64,000 bases of DNA from contig CM067369.1 in assembly GCA_034401795.1 (NCBI GenBank), positions 94,866,536-94,930,535 of the forward strand. Reading direction: 5' to 3'. Numbering within the stretch: position 1 is the first letter of the stretch; every line of letters starts with the position of its first letter. The position numbers were made by a program, and so were the translations under genes. Origin of the DNA: Chaetoderma sp. LZ-2023a. Lineage: Eukaryota; Mollusca; Caudofoveata; Chaetodermatida; Chaetodermatidae. Positions 11,361-24,570 of this stretch are shown here, in pieces. Below the pieces are notes generated by a model. That model saw only the letters and a program-made list of their open reading frames with translations, was not told the origin of the DNA and ran no database searches.

Positions 11361-12945
11361 GCTACTGAACATGGAGATTTGAACATGGAGATATACAGGA
11401 TTTACAAGAGGTATGGACGAGATATTGTAGGATCGCTCATAAGTTCTGGTTTGAAAATACTCCCATCATCCATCAGCCATATGACGGCATTCAAAACTAA
11501 ATTGTCAGGGCATATAAAACGTACATATGATGTCATTATTCTCCACGACCAAACACGACCAGACAACGGCACAGTTGTATCACTAGTAATGTATGCGCAG
11601 ATGCCAGTATCAATAAGACAACGGGCTGCTGCTGCTGCTGCTGCTGCTCTGCTGCTGATGATGATGATGATGATGATGGTGAGGACAGTGAATCAAGCAT
11701 TCCATCATATGTATCCATTGAATACGATACAAGCTGTGCGGTATAATGTCAAATCGGTGACGATGTCAATTTTCAAACCGGTTTGAACCCCATATCAGTT
11801 TCATGGGGTGGAGTGGGCCACGTATGTGTGGGTAGAGTTATTGTAGGCCTATATACGGTAATATTCGTTCAATGACCATGTACGTGTAGCAAGTATACGT
11901 CTATAAGTGTTGTCGGAAACCTTTGACCCAAAATACACGCTCACGACTTTATAAGCATCAAGAATAATGTATATGACATTCATTTCTGATTACGCCTGTA
12001 ATTGTTCAAATCTAGCCTCTTACGGACTAACACTACTATATGTTCCATTTACAATTGATTAATTCTAATGCACGAGACTTCTTGTTTGTTTAATCGTCGT
12101 GCTTCGAACGACGAGATATATACCTTTATTTTGGTTAATTAGTTAAATACTGGGCTATTATTTTTAGAATGCTTGTTGAAAACTGTCGGTGTATGACAAC
12201 TTTCAATCAATTACTCTCATTTTAACATTCTGATGACAAGCGGTCATCAAGTCGTATCGTTTACATTGGTTATACGTCCCGGTAATGATGATTTTGGTCC
12301 ATTACAAATGGGACGTTGTTAGAGCCTACCCCTATTGAATTAAGCCTATTACCGGCATATTATGTGAACCGATATCACTGGTCAATGTGGTCATTGGCTT
12401 GCGATTTTTGCTTTAAAGACTTATCTATCTTTGTTGTGATAATACCCTCGCTCAGAAATACAGCGCCAATAATCATGTTTATTTGTATATTAATTGCGAC
12501 AATTTAATAACACCTCGAAACTCGCAATGTGGATTACCTGCCTAGTGTTCCATGTGGGAACCGCTCCAGAGCGTTCTGCGCGTGCGAAATCGGCTTTTCT
12601 CGTTTTGTATATTATATGATATAATTAATGCGAAAACAGCAGATTGTCAATAATTTGCGGATTAGCAAACCGTTTTGTATTGTTTTCCCTATGGCACCCA
12701 ATGCCTTTTAGATTAGCAGAAAGAGTGAACAATTAGTCTTTGGTATAGATAATCATGTGTTTTATACAGAATTGCGATAACTGAATTATTCACACAGCAT
12801 GAGACTCATCCATTAGCCTACACGCTGAGCTAGCGTTAAGCATGCGCTCAAGAATTAAGGAACGAAATTATTTTATACCCAATTAAATTATGTTAACGCT
12901 GAATACGAAAAACCAATATTACAATTTTATGAATATTATCACGTA
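11360..12945. other. Non-coding stretch with short triplet repeats
   Basis: I see no gene. (GCT)n and (GAT)n runs at 11,625-11,678 produce serine- and glutamine-rich or methionine-rich open frames in both directions; these are repeat artefacts. The remainder is AT-rich and unremarkable. Confidence 0.4.
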
Positions 12946-12947
12946 GA

Positions 12948-13050
12948 ATTAAATATTTCGAAACTAATTTGACTGAGATTTAGTGCTACAAACAACAGCA
13001 GCATCTTGCAGTCACATTAGGTTCAAAATATTGGAAAGCTTAAAGACACA
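12948..13050. mobile_element. MITE family 1, palindrome only
   Basis: Only the central palindrome remains: TCGAAACTAATTTGACTG, then TGCAGTCACATTAGGTTC. Both outer halves are missing. Confidence 0.7.
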
Positions 13051-13114
13051 GTGCCCTTCATCATAAGCACATTAGTGAGAAAATAATAAAAATGTTGACT
13101 TTTGCGTGTTTAAA

Positions 13115-13345
13115 TGGGTCGGAGTTTTAATCATTTAATGGACAAATTTGGTCAATAAAATTAATTATAGGCCCTAATTTTCTCATGAAAAATTTCAATT
13201 TACAGACTAAGGAAACTTTACCTCTGGAATGCCATGTTTCATTATCTAGCCAGTCATTTCAGTGGTACAGTTTTGAAAATAGACATCTTTAGGTCTGCAA
13301 ATTGACAGTTTTCAAGACCACCGCAGAGGCTGACTTAGCAACAAT
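13115..13345. mobile_element. MITE family 2 copy, diverged
   Basis: It carries the interior words of the family (GGTCAATAAAATTAAT, AGCCAGTCATTTCAGTGGT, GACCACCGCAGAGGC) in the family order, with the ends eroded. It is assigned by comparison with the copy at 38.2 kb. Confidence 0.65.
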
Positions 13346-13667
13346 ATTTATAATTTAAAAAAGATTAATCAGTATTGGCTAAGCCGAAAATTTAATTAAA
13401 CTCGGTTTTTCGGTGTGAGCATGATGACGGCGGTTTGCAAACGCCAACGTATTGAACCGGTTTACGATGTGAGATCGGTATAACGCGCAGCTCTAATACG
13501 GTAAGGAGTATATCACAGGCCGAAGGAAATGAGACAACTGGATGATGCCAAGCTAGTGGAACCATTAAGGGGATTCTATGTGTCTGGTGACTCAGCTGGC
13601 CATTCACATAATGGTGTCACAGAATATATCGCCATTGCAGATATCGATGAGTTACTATTAGGGGCTA

Positions 13668-15766
13668 AGTGTAGCGCGGATCGAGCGGTCAGGCACGAAC
13701 CGGCCCAGTTCATCTGGGTACAGAATGGTCGGACACGGGACGTTCTAAGCTCGTACCCCACCTCCACATCCCCAACCGGGTAGGACGATAAGCGTGATAA
13801 TGCCATATAAGCAAGGTTTAGAGTAACGGAGTCCGTGAGATCGCCTAGCGTGCATGAGCGGGTGTAAGAGGTAGCCTAGCTTGTGGAGAGAATGGCACCT
13901 TATACATATTCCGGGTCTGTAATCGCAATTCTTTAAAACCAGACCCTCCTCGTTGTTCTTGTTAAGAGCCATCACCACAATTTAACGAGGATTCTAAAGC
14001 TTTTTACAAAATTAAAATCAGTCCAGGAATGGCTGAGATATCGGACATTTAACATCCAATATTTTGAGATCCCAACCAAAATAATGCCGCCATCGCGAAT
14101 ATACACGTGGTAGGATGAAGGTTGACTGATCACCTGGTCCCGTAACCCTACATAGTTATGGCGCGTTCGCTGATTGGTTGAAACGTTCAGAGGGTGATGT
14201 CACCAATTAGTATAAACGGAGCTCAGAAATCTGAAATTCTTCAGAGAGACGTTGGGTGGTGTGGCTACCAGAGCATACCGAGACGAATAAGTACCGCTTA
14301 CTGTAATAGCATCGGTAGTATATAACCCAAACAGTGCCTAACGGTTTTGAGTTCTCGTCTCTGGAGCACACCCACCGCACCACAGTTTAAGATTTTGTAA
14401 TCTCCCGGACGATATCACCGGACGATATCACCGGGGTCAATATCTAAATTGAAAAGAAGGTTTGCCCCGCTACCAACACTTCAGAAGGACCTTCCATGCA
14501 GTGTGGCCTTTTGGCCATAATGTAAGATCCCAAAAGACAGTATGTAGGACGGTGGTGTTTTCCGATATCTCGCCAGATCTGCTGTACCATGTCTAAATAG
14601 TGGTCGGACAAACTTCGCACATGGCATGTGCTAGTTATTAACGTTTTGACCACAGTCCGCATAAGGACATTGCTTTATGTACCACACGAGCTATGCGGTG
14701 CATATCGTCATGTGCTCTGCAAATATGTTCTTGCATCAAATTAACTTTCTACCGTAGCCCTTCAGTAACATACGGGGCATCAACATATCCGCCATAATAC
14801 GGAAACTTCTTCACGACCGCGTAATTCCTAATATGTTTTCGTACCTGACTATCTACTAGCCATCCACATAAGTTCTTCTTCATCGTTCATGTGTATGAGC
14901 TAGATCGTCTGCGGATATTCACTAAGCAGCGACTTCAGTATCGAGCCAACTCGCACTTCAAATATGTGACGCTTCAACTACAGTGGCATCAGGACATTTT
15001 TCTAACGATGACTAATATGTACTCCTTAACCATTATAATATATAAATCGTATTAGGCACCGATTATATGTGGGTACCGCAAGGTCGTCTGAGACCTTACT
15101 TTTATAGTTTATATATTTTATTGTATATATTTATTTTCATTTATATGCCGATGACTAATAGGCATCGCAAGGTCGTCTGCCATTATTTTTTAACTGTACT
15201 GTATTAGTTAATATTATGGCAGTAGCCATCCAAGTTCTATCTTTTTGGTTATTATTATTGCATAAAATACTTGGACCGCACTTCACTTAGGCTTAACAAC
15301 ACCACCTTGGTCCCCTACAGCATCAATTGTTCACTAAGGTCGCTCTTCATGTTCTCACTGAACGAACATGACATGCGGTCGCTAAACCTAACTATGACAG
15401 CTGTATAGGTTTACAAAGTAGCTTGGAATGACTACTATTTAGGAGACATTTGTATAAGCATCTTTTCCGGGAGCTGCGGATAAATTATACACCGCGCATC
15501 ATTTGTATAAAGTGTGTATAAAGTGGCGATCTACCATAGGGCCTCCCAAATGGATAGTATAATATGAGTAGTTGTCTCTTTCTACGCCCCTCCGGCCTCA
15601 GGGCCTATTAATTGTCTGGACTCCCTCCACCACGTTGGTTAGAACTGGATTCAGAAACTATTGGGGTTTCTGAGCGGTTAGAATCAAAGTGTCGATGACC
15701 GCGCACGCACGCACGCACGCATGCGCGCATACACACAGCCATCTGTATCTTCGGATACTGGTTAGT
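13668..15766 (+). mobile_element. LTR-like unit A (diverged), LTR-retroelement family
   Basis: This is a long-terminal-repeat-like unit on the plus strand, homologous along its length to units B and C. It shares upstream words with C (GTAGCGC...GATCGAG near 13,671 and 27,873), a CCAAT region (GCTGATTGGTTGAAACG), a TATAAA word and the final segment TATCTTCGGATACTGGTTAG (15,747-15,766). It is clearly more diverged than B and C are from each other, and it has no gag after it: unit B begins almost immediately. I read it as an old solo or partial terminal repeat. Confidence 0.6.
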
Positions 15767-17847
15767 TTAGTGTTCATGTCAAAGGAATTGTATTTTTTTC
15801 GCCGTACTTGGTAGCGATCATGACCAGAATGAAGCGAGGATTCCAAAACTCTTTACCAATTTTAAATCGGGTAAGAATTGGCTGAGTTATGACTAAATGA
15901 GCCCACCTGTTCTATTTTCATAATATTGAACCCCATAGGCTTGGGGCATGTATGCTCTCAGTGCATTGGTACTATAGCGTGCCACGTGACTCTCTTCCCT
16001 GCCTATGAAGCGCGCTCGCTGATTGGCTGTGGCGTTCCATCTGTGACGGCAAAGGCAGTATACAAGCGGTCGAAAAATCAGATTCTCCAGCCGTCAGGTG
16101 GTGGTGAGGTGCCTGGTCTGAGAAGACGAGCACAAGTTATTGCATTCTGTAAAGCAGATATCCAACATCTGCTTCGGACACATTCGGTTTTCAGACTCGT
16201 TTTCTTTGGGGTACTAGCCACCACATCCGCAACCACCAGTTTTTGTAAGTTCCCGGGAAGATATCACCCAGGGGTAATAAACAACTTAACGTCAGGTAGC
16301 CCAAGCCACTACTTCCGCAAAGGGACCTTTTGTGCGGATGGGCCTTTTGGCCCTGATGTAGCTCGTCGTCCAGTATGTGGGGCAAATGACGTGCTCTGTG
16401 ATGACTCACCTGATCTGCCGTACCACGCAACTAGTGGTGGAAATTAATCTGCACATCATGTGTTAGCCTTTTGACAATTTCGACCGAAGTTATGGGGTCA
16501 TTGCTTGATGCATCGTATGAGCTATTCGATGCATCTCGTCTTGTGAACCGTCAGAATGCAACCGCATTAACTTACATTCATCCATAGCCTGTCAAGAACT
16601 ATAGGGCACCTTTTAACTTTTGCACCAGTACCGAACCTTTAGACCACTCAGTTAAATTAATAACTTTTCATGTGGACTTGACTAGCTACTAGTCATCTTC
16701 CTCCGTGAAGGATCATCCTCAGTTTTTTTTGCGAATGAGCCATATGTGTAGTGTGTCTGCAGTATTTTCCTAGCAGCCAACTTCCGCATCCTGCCATCTC
16801 GCGCTCCAATTGTGTTGCACTTTCAACTATTCTGTATTATTATATTATTATTGTATTACTTTAATGTAACAGGTACTGGTGACTAACAAGTAGCTCCCGG
16901 CCATTTGAGACTGCATTTTAAAGTTTATTATTATGTGTATGTTATCCTCATTTTCGTGCTAATAAGCACCGTCAGGTCGAGTGACCTTCTATTTACTGTA
17001 TTTGATATGGCAGCAGCCATCCATGCTAAATTGTTTAGTTTATTATAAAAACTATTGGACCACAGTATCACTAGGTTACACTATACAGCAACAATATCCG
17101 CACCACCTTGTTCTACACACAGCATCAATTTTTCACTGAGGTCGCTGTTCATGTTATCATTATGTGAACATGACATGCGGCCGACTAAACGTGGACTGTT
17201 CTAGCTCGATAGGATAGGTTTATAGTAGTAGGGATGATTACTCTGTAGGAGACATTTTGTGTTAGTCTCTTTTCCGGAGTAGCGGAGATGTAACACCGTA
17301 CTCTGGGTAGATTGTATAAATTGGTCATTTACATTAAGGCCGCCATTATGAGTAATTGTCTCTGTCTACCCTCTACCAGCCTTTGGGCGTATTCATTGTC
17401 TGGACCTCATTCCGTCACCTGATTTAGAGTTAGCTCTGGAACTATTGGTGTTCCAGAGTGGCTAGAAATAATATCTTTGGATACTGGTTAGTTAGAAAAC
17501 CCTGCCAAAGTAAGAAGCACTGCGAAAACATATATATAATTAATTACTGGCCTGCAGTGCATCTCTGGACGATTTTACAGAACCCTAACGACAGGTAAAT
17601 GTTAGCTCCCTGGGTACGGATCAGTAATAATCCGTACCCGACACACTGGTGACGGAAACGATCTAGCTCTCTACCAGTGACTGGGAGTGGTCTTAGAACC
17701 TGCCACGCCCTCCGGGGAAGGTCAGTATAGTTGGATAGCGGCATCTTTGTCCCCACCTTAAAACTTGAATGTGCTTTTTCAAACGCTTATGTACCATAAT
17801 TTGTCCTTGTGATGTTATGTGTTGTCATGACCTGATGGTGACAAGAT

Positions 17848-18218
17848 AATTATGTGATTCTGGAGCTCTCATCTCATGATAAGTACACGTGCGTCTCCTA
17901 AGGGAGATGCTCCATAGGATGGCCTCATGGTCACCGAACATTCTCACCAGTCAAACTTATATGTTAAAAGGTAGTTAGGTTACATTACCAATTGCTGTTA
18001 AAACTAGACTTGGACCCAACAACTAAAAGATCACAATTATGTGATTCTGGAGCTCTCATCTCATGATAAGTACACGTGCGTCTCCTAAGGGAGATGCTCC
18101 ATAGGATGGCCTCATGGTCACCGAACATTCTCACCCGTCAGACTTATATGTTAAAAGGTAGTTAGGTTACATTGCCAATTGCTGTTAAAACTAGACTTGG
18201 ATCCAACAACTAAAAGAT
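17848..18218 (+). repeat. 187-bp perfect-period tandem duplication in element B
   Basis: A segment starting AATTATGTGATTCTGGAGC occurs twice in direct succession with a period of 187 bp. I find only about four substitutions between the two copies. Element C has a single copy at the homologous place (about 30,284-30,468), so the duplication arose in B after the two elements separated. Confidence 0.9.
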
Positions 18219-18756
18219 AGGGCAAGAATTAGCAGAAGGCCCACATAAATAAAAAGTGGCAACTACTAACATAGAATCTTGAAACTTACATAAGATGGCG
18301 GTGTTGAATTCTGCGGAAATCATCCACCCCACCTTCATGTAAAACAGCGTGCCTCACAACAACCATATAGCTTCACTAGGTTAACTCGTTTACATAATTT
18401 GGTTCTAACAATAGAGTGGCCCTTTTTGCCATCTCTCTTTTTATCCGCTTTGGCATTGAAGGCATTTTCATGTGACGGAGGCCCAGGCGAGGCACTTTCG
18501 TCTCGCAACAAAATAATGTTCTTTAGTCGCTAATTTAGTTTATATTTCTAAGTAGCCACGCTAGGACCCTCCTTTGCGGAGATACATCATGGATCTTACT
18601 CTGTGAGGTACCTCTGGTGAGGACAACGATGATGGGTCATCAACTCGGCCCCATGTCCTGGACCTCCTACCAGGTAGCAGCATACGAGTACGATTGTTTG
18701 ACTGTTACCTCAGTAATTATTGTATCTATTTTTAGTCATTATCTCCCTGCCTTAAA

Positions 18757-20790
18757 ATGGAGCCGTGGAACTGTCACACCAGTGACACCAACAGTGTAGA
18801 CGGGACAGTGAGGTTCAACTTTAGCGGTGATGGTCGCACGGCCCCACTGGAACATGAACATTCCACCAGCTGTCGAAGTCAGTTTCTGTATGATCCAACA
18901 GCGTGCAACACCAGATCCACAACCCCGAGATCCATAGCTAACCAGCTGTCCCACACTGCCGGGCCGTGTACCTGTGGTGCCACAGAATGGGAACATCTGG
19001 TAGACCAGTGCGCATGCCCGGAGGCTACAAGTGGCACCCGATGTGAGGCCTGAACACAAAGTGGACCCAAACCAACCTGTATGTTCCGGTCTCCCTTTTA
19101 CTACAATATGTACTCTCCTGACTCGGAGGTGGAGTACTACGATGGAAGGGTGGCTCGAGCGCTCACCGGTGACGAGAGAAATTATCAGAATTAGAAGACA
19201 CACCATTAGTACGACCACAAGAGTACTCGCTGATCAGTCAGAAGGCTTTCCGTGATGCCTCCGAGGTGCGTTCATCTTTTATAATACTGTCTGACATCCG
19301 CACTAGGCACTCTAGACCTGTACCGTATCATGGACAGCAGCGCAGAAGTCTCCCTCTGAGGCATACTATACAACCTACACACCCATATGGTTCACCATGT
19401 CAACTTTACGGTGACCAATGGCCCACTCATCATGCGCCAAGGCCGGCATTTCCACCTACAAGACCATCATCTCCCTGCTACCCATCAGTACCGCAGTATG
19501 GAGATAGGAATGCGGAAGCACCACGACCATCATATCCCAGTGGCTGCATAAACACCCACTACACTCAGCGGCCTCGTCATTCCCCTGGACATCCACTGTA
19601 CCAAGAGAGACCAGAGCAACGTCCTACGGACCCGCCACGACGTATGCATAATACACCAGCACCGGTGCATCGTCCTGTACCAAGGCAGAAGCTCCCGCGT
19701 TCATCCGTTCCAACCTATCATACGGAACCTCACAGACGGGAATAACCCCCTCGTGTACGGAGGGACCAGGATACGCAGAGCACCTCCACCCACACCGACC
19801 TTTATCTACATTCACCCCATTCTCTCCCCCCCCCCCACCTGGATTCACGCCTATTGTACCTTATCATGGCACTGGACAAGTCATCCTCCCACCCTATTTC
19901 AACGGGGAGAGTGACTGGACCAATTATAGGTGACAGTTCGAGAGCATAAGCCATATAAACAGGTGGACAGATCAACAAATGGGGGCGTATCTGGCTACCA
20001 AACTGTCATAGAACACAGCCAATTACACTGAATTGAAAATTGCTCTTTCTGAGAGGTTCCGAGATATGGCATTGGGAGAGACGAGCCATCTTCAGTTGAC
20101 AAACCTAAGAAGACATGCAGAAGAAACTCTGCCCGAATTGGCCAGCCGCATCAGACGCCTCATCACCCGAGCGTACCCTAACACAAAACATGAATGAGTC
20201 ACCCACCTCCATTTAGACACATTCTTTGATGCTTTGAGCGGAGAACAGCCCTCAAGGAAAAACTATTCCTTTTAGAACACAGGAGCATTCACACTCTTAC
20301 CGCAACAGGAGTACAAATCGAGAATTTCCTCGAGCGAGAGAAAAACACTCGTCGTCAACTGCACCCCATCAATTAACTAAATGACGCTAAAATCCTCACT
20401 TCTATGGACAACTCACACACTCCAAGCACCACCGACATCAGCACCGCAAACCAACCTGCACCACCTCCCCGAGGAGATCACGTGCACAGAGGAAGAGGGT
20501 GTGGCAAGTCCTATTGCTGGGGCCACGGTAATACCCCAGGACTTGGAAACCAGCAAAATAACAACAATAGGCAGGCAACACACGACAGGTTAGACGAGAT
20601 CACAAAACAGATCTCCGCCCTCACCAATCTGGTCACAACTCTCAGTACCACGGTGGCAACCCAACAGACTAGTGTAGCCACCGGGGGCTTGTGTGACTCC
20701 ACCGCTATTGCTGTCCGGGTGGTGCTGCCGCCATGGCTGCTGCTGCTCCTGCTGGTCAGTCAGCCTCAGGGTTGAGGAGTGGTCACCGCG
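18757..20790 (+). pseudogene. Fossil gag of a Ty3/gypsy-like element
   Basis: Gag forms the particle in which such an element copies itself. The region opens with an ATG (MEPWNCHTSDTNS), passes through a long proline- and histidine-rich stretch (19,270-19,740), then reaches a block resembling the retrotransposon gag domain at about 19,880-20,300: PPYFNGESDWTNY, INRWTDQQMGAYLATKL and LKIALSERF. A C-terminal part has a glutamine- and asparagine-rich stretch and a heptad-like segment (LDEITKQISALTNLVTTLST, about 20,590-20,650). It is broken in many places and not functional. The same gag start is found at 31,242 in element C. Confidence 0.65.
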
Positions 20791-20799
20791 CAACTCTGA

Positions 20800-22420
20800 T
20801 GTCCACAAAAACCAAACTCCAGGGCCAGTGGAACGATCACATTCCAGTGGGTTCGCGCAGATATTGCTGCGAAAGTTGAACACCACAGTATCGTCACAGC
20901 TGTTCGTGTCTCAGATGTGTCGAGCCATCGTTTCCATGGTGGAAAGAACGGTGCTAGCACACAAATTTACTTTAAAAGTAGCAAACGGACCTTGGTTGTT
21001 TGCTTGCTACTTAGGACGGTGCAGGTAAAAAAAACCAAAAAGTGGTGTATTAAGTTTTTATCTCGCCAGCAGTACCTAACTGATCTAGTCATATATGGAG
21101 GGTATCATGAAAGGTACCCCTTTGGGGGAAAAGTCCTGGCTGGGCACCGTCAGTTGGTTTAATATAAACTATATCTGCCTCAGGCTGGCCAAAAACAATT
21201 GGTTTGCGAGAGGAAAGTGTCTCGCGCGGGCCTCCATCACAGGAAAATGCCCACAACACAGCAGCAGAGGAAGAGAGGAAAATAGAAGAGATGGAGAACC
21301 GTCCTGCAATAATATGCAGGGTAAAAATAGTGAACCCATACCACTACAGTCCCAAGGATGACTGCATCTTTAGCGTTCGCTTATGAGGAAATATACGATG
21401 GTACCACACCATGGCGCCTTGTGAGAAGGCAGCCAGTGGGAAGCCAATGATGAAAATGCAAGGGAATGATGGAGGTACTCTCACCGTTTGTGTGCAGAGT
21501 GCGAAAGAAACATCCCACAATAAAGATGAGGAGGAAAAATATGCTACTGCTAACATCTACAAGGTTGGGAATATAAGATTTTGTGAGAGGAAAGTGCCTC
21601 CCATGGACCTCCGTCAAAAGAAAAACGCCGAGGTAGAGGAGGAGAGCGGTAAAAATGGCCACCCTCCTATCTTACAAAGTTGAAAAAGAGTGTTATGTGT
21701 TTTTATCCTAATGTAGTTATTTTACTGTTGGTGTGACGGTGTATACATAAAAATGAGGTGGCTGATCCTTATGGGATTCAGCACTGTCATTTTGTGTAAG
21801 TTAAAGATCTATTTTAGTTGGTACCATTCTGTACTTTGCAGACCATATGTGGGCCTAAGCTACAGTTTTAAGTTTTAAGTCCAAACACATAATTTTAGGC
21901 TGCAAATGGCGTAGCACCAATTGTCTTTAAAGAATACGTCTCCTGACGAGGATGCTCAGTACCATTGCCGATACCCCACGGAGCATCTCTCCTCAGACCG
22001 ACACCATGCAACATGTTGTCTGGTGGTAGTTTCAGAATCGCAAAGCAATCCATCATCATACCACATCACAACCACAAATAACAACACATCGACAAATCAC
22101 AATGACAGAAGTGTGTTTAGAAAGCGAGTTTAGCATTTTAGCTTATTTATGATGGGGGAGAGAGAAATGCATTTCCATCTATGGTGGCTATCCCGTGGGC
22201 GTGGTGAGCTCTAAGGCTTCACCCAGTCACCGTAATGAGTTAGATGGTGATCCGTGTTTCTATCCGTCACCTAAGGTTTCGGGTATGGATCTGTACCCTG
22301 GAGTTACAGTTTAGCTGCTTTAGGTTTGGAGAAAAGTTGCCCTAAGAACACTGTTGGGATGGCAAAGGTGTTGCCGTAGTTATATTTTCGCAGTATTTTC
22401 TATTTTGGCATAAAAAGTCC
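20800..22420. other. Unassigned stretch after the gag region
   Basis: No protease, polymerase or integrase motif is recognisable. Two related segments, TGCGAGAGGAAAGTGTCTCG (about 21,206) and TGTGAGAGGAAAGTGCCTCC (about 21,582), each followed by a purine-rich GAGGAAGAGAGGA-type run, suggest a diverged internal repeat about 376 bp apart. I assign no function. Confidence 0.35.
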
Positions 22421-24000
22421 TGCTTAATAGGTATCAGAAGATACACAGGGTATTATGTGAACGGCAGATTGATTCAGGCTGACCAGAAAAGTAGTGTGGT
22501 TTCTTGAGACGGTCCTAACCATTCTGACAGTGGGAATTCAAACAATTATTTTGGCCAGGCGGCCAGAGAATCATAGTCAAAGGCAGTTACCCCCTGCTTT
22601 AATTTAGGAGGCCTTAATATGGACGGCCAACTAGGAAAATCAGTAGTACCACTTATACAACGATCTTATTGACACGAGCAGTGGTCTTAGTGTAAAATTG
22701 GTGCCGTTAGGAGAAAACATAGTGATGCATTTGCTGTTGATGTATAGTGTAACTTAGGTGTACTGTGGTCCAACATTTTTTCTAGTTTTTACTGCTAACT
22801 AATATTATGGGCAGAATGCCTAATTACAATTATACATTCATTGAAGGATAAGGCCAACTTAGACTACGGTGCCCTTTAATTGTTGACACCGTTTACAAAG
22901 CATAACATTATGTATAATATCATACTAAAGCAGAGGTCGCATATGGCCTTACGGTACCACTTAGTGTGGTAGTATTTTTTATTATTAACGATATAACGTA
23001 ACTATGATAATCCCCTATGTGGTGCACCTATTAGTCATCAGTACAATTTAAACATCACATCTTCTCTTTACACCGTCCTGTCGCGGTGTGAGTTGATGCA
23101 AGGTGTAGCTGCCGCCTGGATAATTACTGCAGGCTGCTGGCCGGTATGTTTCATACTCAAGAGCAGTGAAAAATAATGCCATTACTTGTGGTCAACAGAT
23201 TGTCATACATAGCACATAATGAAAAGTTCACCATATTACCATTATGCTGTTTGTGTTTCAAGAGTGACAGATTGTAGATATGGGACTGTTTGGTGGGAAG
23301 TCATGACCCCGCTGGACGTCTTATATGTGCGAGTAAGTCCCGAGTGAAATTCATGTTTGAATACCAGGTGAGCTAATAGACTATGTCACAATGTATATTT
23401 AGATGCACTGGGTGGCATCAAGCAGTTTCGCAGAAGCGATGCGATCACAATCTATATTTAGATATATTACCAGCACTACGTAACAGTCTATATTTAGATG
23501 CAGTACCAGTAGGCATCTTATTATTTGAATATGTATTAGATGCACTGGGTGACATCAACCAGTGCTGATGATATACAGTTTCGCAGAAACAGGTTCGAAA
23601 CTGAGGCGAAACTAGGACTATGATAGTAGTATGAGAAGTTAGGAATGGAATAGAATTGAATAGGACACTGTGTTGTGAGTTGATGGCTTATGTCAATAGT
23701 TGAAGATGAAAGTTGTTGCTGTGGAAGCGGCACGCTCTTTTATAATGTTCAGCAGTCATTTCGGCCAATAGTTTAGTAAATATTCGAGTGAAATGAACGA
23801 TAAGAATCGATAGGAATCGAGAGGATTTATAGGAAATTAGGGTCGACAGACTGACGAGTAGTTGTGACAGTTAGCTGTCAGGCTCCATCAAAACAAGTAA
23901 TAATAACACCACCTGGCAGTGAGATCATACAGCTCATGTGCTTATTAACGTTCGTTTCCTACATGCTTATACGTGATAGGCAATGGATGGGAAACGGACA
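22420..24000 (-). mobile_element. LTR-like unit D, inverted and diverged (fossil)
   Basis: Read on the minus strand this matches the terminal-repeat-like units. GTATCAGAAGATACACAGGG at 22,427 is the inverted counterpart of the B and C end segment. CCTATTAGTCATCAGTAC at 23,027 mirrors GTACTGATGACTAATAGG in unit C. GATGCAAGG...TACTGCAGG near 23,095-23,135 mirrors the block around 29,100. A minus-strand TATAAAAGAG lies near 23,742-23,750 with a CCAAT-type word beside it. It is strongly diverged and the right boundary is uncertain. Confidence 0.5.
23388..23565. repeat. Short degenerate tandem repeat
   Basis: The word TATATTTAGATGCA or a close variant occurs at about 23,391, 23,453, 23,492 and 23,531. 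GCACTGGGTGGCATCAA and GCACTGGGTGACATCAA mark the first and last. The unit is about 40-60 bp and irregular. Confidence 0.6.
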
Positions 24001-24187
24001 TTTAAGCGGCATGGGTGAATCAAGTACACATTAGAAGTTTGTAGATAAACAATACGTCAATCAAAGTAACACCTGCTACAACAGCGGTGACTGTAATGTT
24101 GTTAGTTAGATGACAGGTCTCATCAAGTCAGAACCAGCCCAAACCACTTGGACCAAGTTTAATGTTCTATTCCTGAAAGAGAAACAC

Positions 24188-24570
24188 GGAGTTTGATTAG
24201 TCGGGATGACGTCATAATCAATGGGCATCCGATCAAACTCCGGTGAAGAGAAATCAAGAGAACATGAAGTAGAAAATAGGAGTAGTATATAAAGGGCACT
24301 TTGCCTTTTATCGGGAGTCTTTTTGGTTCCGATTTATGGAGTTAGAGTTAGAGTCAGGTTTTGAACTCGGTTAAAATTCGGTCCGCCTCTCACATTGTGA
24401 AACTCTTGCTGAATAGTTTTAAGTAGGCAAGAGCTGGTTGAAATTAAAGAAGCTTAGTAAACATTGATTTAAATTAACTGTTCGTTGTAATACGTAAACT
24501 GGTGACAGTATAAGTTGCCAAACTTTATAGGTCTTATTGTACAGTTAGGTTAGTGAATAAAACCATCACC
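24188..24570 (+). promoter_or_regulatory. Promoter-like block: CRE hairpin, TATA box, polyA signal
   Basis: GGAGTTTGAT (24,188-24,197) and ATCAAACTCC (24,232-24,241) form a hairpin whose loop holds the perfect CRE palindrome ATGACGTCAT (24,206-24,215). A TATATAAA box follows at 24,286-24,293 and an AATAAA signal at 24,556-24,561. A TATA box about 270 bp ahead of a polyadenylation signal is the usual layout of an LTR, so this may be the terminal repeat of another element. No ends or second copy could be found. Confidence 0.4.

Larger units (their letters stand above)
15795..20800 (+). mobile_element. LTR element B: terminal repeat, leader and gag region (fossil)
   Basis: This is a forward-oriented LTR retroelement fragment. 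The terminal-repeat-like part (about 15,795-17,500) carries the CCAAT word, a TATA-like word and the end segment TTTGGATACTGGTTAG. A leader of about 1.2 kb follows, then a gag-like region from 18,757. No protease, reverse transcriptase or integrase is recognisable downstream, so the element is incomplete, and its coding part is broken many times. It is the closest relative of element C, which shares terminal repeat, leader and gag start. The Ty3/gypsy assignment rests on the gag alone. Confidence 0.65.

Noticed and set aside
21753-22133. Signal-peptide-like ATG segment (MRWLILMGFSTVIL) with a GTAAGT donor, followed by an immunoglobulin-like DAQYHCR motif
   Set aside because: No acceptor joins the two in an open frame, and the motif alone is too short to claim a domain.
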